DNA of 28,595 nt from Obelidium mucronatum (Eukaryota; Chytridiomycota; Chytridiomycetes; Chytridiales; Chytriomycetaceae). Under the pieces are notes generated by a model. That model was not told where the DNA came from. It did not search any database and saw only the letters and a list, made by a program, of their open reading frames with translations. A program made the translations under genes and the position numbers. Of this stretch, positions 20,705 through 28,595 are shown piece by piece. How positions within the stretch are numbered: the stretch's first letter is position 1; each line of letters starts with the position of its first letter. The stretch spans positions 1 through 28,595 of the forward strand of contig JAIVFH010000321.1 in the NCBI GenBank assembly GCA_025765595.1. Direction: 5' to 3'.

Positions 20705-23410
20705 TTATGGATAGGCCATCATTCCTCCAAACCCATAACATTCTGGAATGTCGGCGGACGAGTTAAAAGACGAGCCTTCAGAAATCATATGCTCATTGCA
20801 CTAGAGATTATGATGGTTGAGCGAAAGGAATACACAGCAACTCAAACTTACAGTCATAAAATAGGACGGGGAACATAGCTCAAGGTCATAGCGATTCAAA
20901 GCGTGGAATGGCATATACACATCCCGTAACTTGAAAGCGCAAAAGATCACCATAATCGCCAATCCAGTTCCAGTGTCAAATGCTGCCGACATTATGTACG
21001 CGTACTTGCTCCACCAAGCAAAATTATGTCGCTTGATGAAATAGTTGACAATCAATCCAATCGCCAATGGCGTTATCATGTTTGAGTGGAGACTGCCAAT
21101 CTCGTCGGGCATCGTCACAATTAGGGGAATGTTTACCAAATACCACCATCCTCCCCAGCCGAGCTGATGAAAAGTCCAGGGAAACAATGGAAGAATTGCT
21201 CCGATCAGAAAGCAGTATAGAAGCGGATTATAGGGACTTTCGATCCCAAAGAATCGACCGGGTCCAATGGCACCTATCATTGCAAACTCAAGTAAATATG
21301 GAAGCAATATAGCATTAACTAAATCAACGAACCCCAGATTGCACCAGCAGTGAGAAACGTTTGGTATTGTGAGCCATTCCAACCCTCAAGACCGGCAAGA
21401 ATTTTATCACCAATGGAATCAAAGATATATGTGGCAGTGAAGAAGTTAACGGTTGTGGTAAGAAATGAAGCCAGCATTTGGGTCCAAAATATATCTCTTG
21501 GTGGAATCTTGACGTAGTGGCCAAACTTGAGAGCTTGGATCAGATTCAGGCCTTGATAGACGCTCATATACGTAAGAGATTTGAATGTGATTACTGAAAC
21601 AAACTTTCCAGGAAGAATATAGCCAGCGATGAGTTCGGCGACAACATTAATTCCTATCGTCTGCCCAGAAATGGCTTGGAGTACACCAATAGGAAGAAAC
21701 ACGATTACAGCAAACACGGTGGAAATAATTACACCCCACCATGGCAGGTCAAATCCACCCCATTGACAAACAGATAATGCCAAGACAGTGTTGACCACAA
21801 GAACCGCTGTGTACCAAGAATCAGGAACTTCTGGATAAATGTCCATCAATTGAGCGTGGATATCGTCTGCATCCAAATCCCGAGTTGCTGTCTTCAATCT
21901 GTTGTAAATATCTTTTCCGTACCAAAGGCCAACATGAACTAAAGCGGCTGTGACCGACAAGAATTTAGACGTGTAGTTAACAGCAAGAAGGGTGGACATT
22001 CGGACCGGTTTGATTGAATCGTACACCAGAAGGTCGAGTGTGGTATTGGTTGCTGGGTCCAATAGGCTCGAAAGCTGAAGGATGGAGCTATTCCCATCAA
22101 AGAGATAAAACGAGTTCAAAGCATAACCCAAAGGAAAGGCTCCGGTTCCATTTGGACCATTGGCTACATCTGAACCCAGCATAGTATCAGCACCAAATGC
22201 ATTGGTAGACCAAAGAATAGGAACCAAGATCCATAGGAAAAACCAGACTAAAAAAAAGTACGGATCAACATGGGATCAACATGCAATATCATTTGAATGT
22301 ACATACGTCCGAGCATATTGTTGGCAACAGCCCACAAAGGAGATGTAATCGGGCCGTCTGATGAAACAATTGACCAATCGAATGAAAGCGACAAGAATCC
22401 CACTCCCTGTGTTGCAGAGCCGAGCAATTTCAACTTGTCGTTTTTAACCGATGCCAAACATAGTATAGATACTGCACTAAAGAATGGCGCAATAAAAGAT
22501 GGAAAAAATTGCCACACAAACATTGCTGAAGCAGCAATCCAGAAGAAAGAGAAACGCGACAGCTTGTTTCTTGGCTTATCTTGCGACATGGAATCACCAT
22601 CACATTCTTCTCCTTTCTTTCTTGGGAGTGTGCCATCCATCCCAATGGAAGAATGGCTTGTTTCGTGGAACGAATTTATGAAAGCGATGACTGAAAGATT
22701 CTGAGGCCAAAGCATTGCCGCTGGACGGACCAAGAACTTTCTAAACAGACCGGCAAGACCATAGCCGTAGAATTGGCATACGAGAACAAACAAGAGACAC
22801 CAAACGATGTTGAGCGGCTGGTTCAAAATGTATTTTTGTCCAATGATGTTGCAGATGGCATATGCAGGTGAAGAAGAACTCGACGCAAAGATGAAAATCA
22901 ATGCGTGTTCTTTAACACTGAAGGGACCTGGGTTGAGCGTGAAGGTAGGAGGATAGAGTGAATTTGAGAATGGAAGTTTCCAAAGTGTGAACGTCCGAAT
23001 AGGAAGAGTGTTTGCCATTAGCACCCCAAGCGGGTAACAGATGAGGATAGCCATAAATGGATTCACATCAATTGGGTTGGTCCGGAATGAAAAAGCTATT
23101 TTCACAGTCAGTGATATTCTCCCAGTTGAACTGATAACTCACCAGTATTGATGATAGTAAAGATAATATTCGACAAGCTTCCGAGAAGAAGAACCCTATA
23201 TCAATCATTTTAGACACACTACACTGTCAATAAACAAACCCTTTACCTAAACGTAAACGCTGGAAGATTTGGATTATCGTATCTTGGAACAATCGAATCA
23301 ACGATATCGTAAACTTCAAACAAGTCATTGTCTTCATAGTCATTGGTTTCATCCTGTTCACCGTATATGAAGTCGGGAGCGGTGGTGTCGGAGTGAGTGT
23401 CAGAATGCAT
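20705..23410 (-). CDS. Oligopeptide transporter, OPT family
   Basis: Six exons (23410-23247, 23195-23143, 23095-22307, 22247-21333, 21273-20852, 20800-20705) join in frame to 812 residues, typical for the family. The OPT signature NPGPFSVKEH is at ~127-136. Other family-like strings are NFHSFHET-type FINSFHETSH, AGYILPGK, AGAIWGGAIGPGRFFG and WWYLVNIPL, with many TM helices. The acidic N-terminus (DETNDYEDNDLFEVYD) is cytosolic. These proton-coupled plasma-membrane carriers import tetra- or pentapeptides or glutathione; the substrate cannot be read here. The C-terminal exon (CNEHMISEGSSFNSS... to MMAYP) was found through a GTAAGT...CTCTAG intron. Confidence 0.93.
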
Positions 23411-23541
23411 CGAAGGAGTTTCTCAGAGACTTTTGGTTGATTGATTTCATATCTTTTATCGATTGGGAACTTGGCCCATTGACCCATTGAGTCGTTGAAA
23501 CAATTTTTGGAAAACTGATTTTGATTGGTGGAAATCTTTAT
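23411..23541. promoter_or_regulatory. Tandem spacer: 3' end of the 940-residue gene and promoter of the OPT gene
   Basis: The 131-bp gap lies between two minus-strand genes. An AATAAA (minus strand, about 23533-23538) sits within a few bases of the upstream gene's stop. The remainder must act as the OPT promoter. Confidence 0.5.
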
Positions 23542-26500
23542 TTAATCAAAAAAGTCTGTCAACTTCAGTAATTCGTCAGAAACACTCTGTGCAATTGGCC
23601 TCGCATCATGTCCAAATCTTTTGCGAATGATTTCAGGCGTTAGCAGATACTTGAATTCAGCGTCCCAGAAGCTCAAGTCCAATGACGGGCCTTTCACATC
23701 AACAAGAATATGGTTTATCAGCAAAACAACTCTATAAAGCACCGACAGTACTCGAGGTGGTAGCAATTCCGTAAATAACGTTGTTCTTGTTTCCTTGATG
23801 CTAACGGACAGGTCCTCCAAACTGGCACTAGTGTTCCCAGATTGGAATGTATTTGTCTCAGTATCAAAATCTTTGTGCAATATTGTGACAATAAAGTCGA
23901 AACATGGAGCCATGCCACCAACAACAGGAAACCAGCCATCATTCTTGTATTGTAAGTTGCCAACCCAGTGTTCTCTCAGAATTGTATCGAATTGCGCTGC
24001 AGCATTTGATTCTAGCTTTGAAAGAAATCCAAGCTCCCATAAGAGAACAGTAGAGTCAATTGCACATAATCTGAAAGTAGAATGGACTACTTTCGTTTGG
24101 GGTGGCACTCGTTTTGGATGTAAATCAGCAGCATCAAACTGATCGAAAGAAGGGTACCCATTGCTTAAATTGCTCTTTTGCATATTGATATTTGCAAAAG
24201 AGAATGCTGACTTCAGCATTGTTGCGGCCTGGTTATTTAACCGGGGGTTGGTATCACAAGAATCATTGTCGTCTGAACTGCATTCTTCCCATGGATCAAT
24301 CGCAGGGGCTCTTTCCACAGGAAGAGGTGGAAGGGGGAGAGATAACAGAGTTGTAACATCCAGCACGTCGAATTTAACTTTCAGCGGAGTTGTGGGTTTA
24401 AAATTTGATTGGAGATGATCAAGAACTTGCTTTTGTTTGCGACTGCGATCTCGTTTCAAATCCTCTTCAATCTTACTCTGAATTTTGAATGCTGATTTTG
24501 TGTTCCTGTGGTATTTAGCCTTCCACAAATCCATCCTGGCCGAATCTCCAGTGTAAATAAAAGAAACGTTTTGGGTAGGAATAGAGTCTCCATTTGATAA
24601 CTTCTCAAGAGATGAAAAACTTGAAAAACTTGCCGTGGCGGAATTTGACGTTTGCGAAATCTTCGAAGCTCGCTTCCGCTGATAACTTGAGCGGGAACCA
24701 GTGCTTGTTCGTTCGATGGACCGAGACGAGGTTTGGGCAGACGTTTCTCTCATTGAATCGTTCTCATAGATGGAAGAAGTGCTTCCCAAATTTCCAGTCA
24801 AATCAAGTGAACTCGGAGGAAGTGTACCGGTCCTCGAATCTGTCCATGACGCAAACGCTGCAGCGGTTCCTTGTATAGCCGATCGATTTCTGTTTTTCGC
24901 CCCAGGAATAAATCTCACGGGCACTGTTGCCCACGGACTCGGCGGCGGTGGAGCCTCCACCTGCTCCTCAGAAACACCAGATCCACTTGATTGATTAGAT
25001 GCTATACTTGCTCGAGGCAAAACTTTCAAATCATCCAAGTATTTGGTCAACCCAAAAGCTGTTTTTTCGCTGTTTCCAATGCCCTTTCCTGACTTGGTTA
25101 AATTCAAATCACGAATAGTAGGACCTCTCAAATAAACCTCAATTGAGACACCAGCAACAAGAACTGAAAGTAAGTTTAGGTGAGAGTTGCTAGACATTCA
25201 TCAAAGACTCACTTTTCACAAAGTCAACAAACCCATAAGGGCTGAGGAAAAAGTATTTAAATATCGGACGTAGGAAGATTTTTGAAAGAAAAGAAAAAAC
25301 CTCAGTTGTTGAAATAAAGTCATACGGATAGGAACTTGTTCAGTGTCAAATATGAAAATAGTCAGCAGTTGGAGACACTTCCTAAGATACCTAATGGCCA
25401 GCAAAGCACGCTCTTCTGACATGTAGTCAGGCTTATTGGCATTGGAAAGATATTTGAGCCCGTTAGTCGAGGCTATCTCTGCTTCGGACCTTCGTTTCGC
25501 TCGCGGATGCTCACATTGATCCAAAAACTTTTTGACTACCATGAAACAGGACTCAATATCGTCTATCAGGAGCTTATACAATTCAAGAGACTTATTGAAG
25601 CGTTTTAGTCACCTGTAAATTATTTTATGTCATTTATATTATACCTTCCAAAATGCAGTTTTGACAGCCCGATTAGCGTTTGCTATTTCGGCAATTTTAC
25701 GCATAATAGTTGATTTCTTTTCAATAGGCTTCAAGTGATGCTTAAACCTCATTGCCGGATCCATGCGTTGGAGTCTCAGCAGTTTGCCTTCCAAATCGTA
25801 ATATCGATCAAGCTCGTCGGAGTCATGATAAACTGCAGAAGTAAATAGATTTCGAATATTTGAGTTGACTCGCGCTCGAGTGATGTATCTTGACAACTCC
25901 CAGACTTTAATCGAGCTTCGCAGAGTAAGGGTTTCCACAGAGTGAGAAACGCTATAGTGACGCATTGGAATTCGAGATCCTGGTGGTTTTATCAAGCTCA
26001 TCTCTTTATATTTGATAATGGTATGTTGAAACGGCTGGAAAGGGTCAAAGAGCATCCGGAGTTAATGTTCATTGAGAAATTAGAGCTCGATTGACTCACG
26101 GCATGAAAAGCGTGACATTTTCGAGCCTCCTTTAAGTTTTAAATTCAGAATTGCAGGTAACAAGCAAGGTGTATTGTAGTTACCGATCTCACATCAACAA
26201 TTCTGTTGATTGGAATTGAACACTCAAACGCCGATTGAAAGTCCACCTTTCTATCCCATAGAATAGGTTTCGTGACGTGAATATGATGATCGGTTATGAC
26301 GACGTATCGATCGTCCTCGTATAGGAGGTGGTCTGGAAGACTGCAGAAGCTGATGTAAATCGGCACCCATCCGGCACCAATATCGCTGTCGTGGGTACTG
26401 CCGCCTTTATTCTGATCGATAGGCCATAGCTCTGTACCCTTCAGATATACTGTATCGATTTCCCCCTTCTTCAGTTTCTCTGGGACAGTTATTCCAGCCT

Positions 26501-26645
26501 TGGAAATTGAGCCTCGCGGTTTAACCTTTTTCGGCTTTTCTTTATGACTTATTTCCGTACGGAGAGAAGCTTCACGCTGGAATAATATCGGAAGCAACGC
26601 GACTTTGACTTGCTCAGTGGTGATTGAAGGACACTGGATCAACAT
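23542..26645 (-). CDS. Unrecognised 940-residue protein, 6 exons
   Basis: The exons 26645-26184, 26129-26100, 26034-25645, 25590-25301, 25241-25213 and 25163-23542 join in frame, including exons of 30 and 29 nt. The N-terminal ~155 residues end in a beta-rich, PH/GRAM-like segment (LLYEDDRYVVITDHHIHV, SAFECSIPINRIVDV); that resemblance is weak. Residues ~160-420 are helical and basic (RLQRMDPAMRFKHHLKPIEK, ERALLAIRYLRKCLQLL). A Ser/Thr/Pro-rich disordered stretch follows (roughly 430-640), then a C-terminal domain with FRLCAIDSTVLLWELGFL, WFPVVGGMAPCFDFIV and LLPPRVLSVLYRVVLLINH. No signal peptide or TM segment is evident. I do not recognise the family; a conserved membrane-associated scaffold is one guess. 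Confidence 0.75.
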
Positions 26646-26692
26646 TTGGCAAAAAAATTTACAAGTTTTTTTTTCGATTCTTTCTCAAGCTC

Positions 26693-27683
26693 TTAAAGTT
26701 TAGCCGAGTTTCCTTGCAGTTTCGCGAGAGTAGCTTTCATCGCTTTCAATGTGGGTTCTGCTGTCAAAAATCTCCACCCAGCTTCGGACTGTTCTTTCAA
26801 CATTGCTCGATTCATGAGTTTGTTGGCCAATTCTTCACGCACTTGGAGTTTAGTCAAGCTGCGACCGAACGAAGGGATTTTGAGGAATTTGGCAACAGCA
26901 GCTTCTGCTGTCTGTAATAGTTGCTCCTTCGGAACAAGAAGGTCAACAAGGCCGATGGCCTTTGCTTCAGCCGGAGAAGCGACACTTCCATTACATCCCA
27001 GCAGTTCAGCTTGGCGATGACCCACGGTTTTTGCAAACAACTCCATCCAAACAGAAGGCACCAGCAATCCAATTTGAGGCTCATTCAGTCCCTATTCCAA
27101 AAAACACGAAAGTCAACAGGAATATTGGCCAATCGAAAATCATAAAAAAAATTACTTACAATAAAACCCGTATCTTTACTCATTATTCTGTAGTCGCAGC
27201 ACAACGAAATAGCACAACCCCCTGCAGGACACGCCCCACGAATACACGAAACTGTAACCAATCGGGATACGTACAACTTGCCCAAAAAAATATTTTGCGT
27301 CGTCCAGAAGTTTGTGTACTGCTCCAATGATGTCATTGGCGCATACAGCTCGGTCAAGTCGTTCCCTGCTGTGAAGATGTCCTTCTCAAGTCCAGACTGA
27401 AAAATAAGAGCGCGCATGCTCACGTCGGCTTCGATTTCGCTCAGTGCAGACTGGAGTTCCTGCCTGTTGGATTGTTGTCGATGTTGTTAGAAAAGAGAGT
27501 CCCATGTGTTGGTTGTTGGCCACTTGACAGACCAAAACGCCAAGTTCATGGCATTCACGGGGCCCCTACAAACACTGAATCTTCAGAAATAATCCTGTGC
27601 TGAGAGGTGGCTAAGTTTTACCGGTTCAGAGTGACAATGGCGTAGTCCTTCTTTCGAGTGATGAATACAAAGTTTGGCGGCAT
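26693..27683 (-). CDS. ECI1: Enoyl-CoA delta isomerase 1, mitochondrial (crotonase family)
   Basis: Four exons (27683-27622, 27565-27533, 27463-27160, 27091-26693) give 265 residues, the expected core length. It has the crotonase pattern LNRGPVNAMNLAFW, oxyanion-hole strings FTAGNDL (62-68) and GACPAGG (108-114), and the isomerase Glu in GLNEPQIG (137), as in animal ECI1. It shifts 3-trans/cis double bonds to 2-trans enoyl-CoA so that unsaturated fatty acids can enter beta-oxidation. The N-terminus is short (MPPNFVFITRKKD), so a mitochondrial presequence is not obvious, and no classic C-terminal peroxisomal SKL is present (it ends NSAKL, weakly similar to a PTS1). Location is therefore open. 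Confidence 0.93.
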
Positions 27684-27833
27684 TATTTTTGGACGATAAA
27701 CTGACACAATATTTTCATATCATTCAGAGAAAACCTTTTGTGTTTTATTAAATTGATAATATAGAAGGGGAACCAAGAGGTTTCTGTCATGTAAAGAGTT
27801 TTCTGTCTCGTAAAGAAGGCATAGAAACAGTTT

Positions 27834-28595
27834 TTAAAAGAACTGGAGAGTTCCAAAACATGGAACTTGGTGGAAGCTGATAACATTAGGAGCGTTCCAG
27901 GCACCGTATGTCTGGTCCTTGCCGTCAAAAGTAGTTCTGAAGAAGTTGGCTCTCCAGACAGTTCCAGCTGGACGGTTCACGTTGAACAGTGCCAATGGAA
28001 GGGAAACATCAGAAGTCCATGTCTTTTGGGCCTTGTTGGTGGTGGTAGCGGCAGTGATTCCGTTGAAACGGGCGCAGCGGCCGTCCTTGCAGCTCTTGGT
28101 GGAGTCGATTGGCTCGCTACCGATAAAGAAGTGGTCGAATGGAGTTCCAGGAGTACGAACCTTTTTGTTTAGAAAATAAATATTAGCAAGCATGTCGCGA
28201 TGACAATTTATCAAACATACCTTGGATGGGTTGTAGATGAAGGCAGAGTAGGTCTGGTTGGTTGGGGAAACCTCAAATTCAAGGTAAGTGGTTGGGTCCA
28301 CGTCGTAGCTTGGGACGTTGACAATGAAGGCTTCAGCAACAGTCTGTTCCCAGATGTTATCGTTGTGGCCGTAAGCTGGGTTAACGGCGTAGTATGGCTC
28401 CTTGGTGTTCAAGAAGTTCAACTTGATAGCATCATCGGTGTAGCAAATAGACACGGTAGATGGGGCAGCATATAAGCTACGGTCACCAAGAGTCTGGGCG
28501 ATCTGAACAGATGCGGTCTTGACACCTGGGGCATTACAACGGTAGACTGGAACAAGGTTTGGGCTTTGGGCAGTTCAAAGTTTGAGCAGTAGCAA
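27834..28595 (-). CDS. Secreted-type protein resembling the family-9 carbohydrate-binding domain, 5' end beyond window
   Basis: Exons 28595-28221 and 28160-27834 are joined by a 60-nt phase 0 intron. The body matches the CBM9-like fold found in many secreted proteins: NIWEQTVAEAFI, YLEFEVSPTNQTYSAFIYNP, RTPGTPFDHFF, WTSDVSLPLALF and TVWRANFFRTTF. Cys pairs (SCKDGRC, VYRC/SICY) fit an extracellular protein. The far 5' end reads ATAQTLNCPK in one frame, like the end of a signal peptide, while the rest uses another frame. The break coincides with a perfect 7-bp direct repeat (28558-28571), so this copy may be frameshifted, unless an intron boundary lies there. Carbohydrate binding is inferred from the fold only. 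Confidence 0.7.
28558..28571. repeat. Perfect 7-bp direct repeat at a reading-frame break
   Basis: The plus strand reads TTTGGGC twice in succession. Removing one copy would place the upstream signal-peptide-like frame in register with the downstream frame of the CBM9-like protein, so the repeat looks like a small tandem duplication. Confidence 0.7.

Noticed and set aside
22297..22704. 135-residue plus-strand ORF inside the OPT gene
   Set aside because: It is antisense to exon 3 of the OPT gene, which has consistent transmembrane coding.

Overview
The window is a gene-dense piece of a eukaryotic nuclear genome, most likely from a zoosporic (chytrid-type) fungus. I recognise about 19 protein-coding genes or gene fragments on both strands. 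They carry roughly 55 short spliceosomal introns, mostly 47-80 nt, and all the recognised genes use the standard code. The placement is inferred from a combination of genes: fungal-type genes (OPT oligopeptide transporter, BUD20-like nucleolar factor, MYST acetyltransferase of the ESA1 type) alongside genes typical of flagellated lineages or known from chytrids (a CatSper-type channel with the TxDxW pore motif, a Crinkler-type protein with a kinase domain, an R7-like DEP/GGL/RGS protein). I see no tRNA, rRNA, CRISPR array or intact transposon.

Left part (1-9.6 kb): the 5' end of a coiled-coil protein (minus) is divergent from an unrecognised 8-exon gene (plus) that contains a recent tandem exon-plus-intron duplication. 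A doubtful small gene follows. Then comes a tight minus-strand run: a GhrA-like 2-hydroxyacid dehydrogenase, IBA57 (Fe-S assembly) and the Crinkler-kinase. A Myb/SANT protein (plus) converges on an MFS transporter (minus).

Middle (9.6-19 kb): about 1.1 kb holds only a TGA-interrupted, coding-like stretch. After it come an ESA1/KAT5-like MYST acetyltransferase and a BUD20/ZNF593 protein sharing an 81-bp divergent promoter, the R7-like RGS regulator, and AP-2 sigma and TFIIA large subunit sharing a 55-bp divergent promoter.

Right part (19-28.6 kb): everything is on the minus strand. In order of transcription from the right edge these are a secreted-type protein resembling the family-9 carbohydrate-binding domain (truncated by the window edge), mitochondrial enoyl-CoA isomerase ECI1, an unrecognised 940-residue protein, the OPT transporter and the CatSper-like channel.

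The genes do not form one pathway. Most are ordinary housekeeping genes packed with 30-150 bp between them. The parts most worth a second look are the R7-like RGS protein with an insertion inside its RGS fold, the CatSper-like channel, the Crinkler-kinase, the tandem exon duplication, the fully open 263-nt intron of AP-2 sigma, and the strongly GC-rich 5' ends of three genes. Exon joins were deduced by eye from GT/AG, reading phase and family similarity. All were checked to keep the frame, but none has transcript support here.
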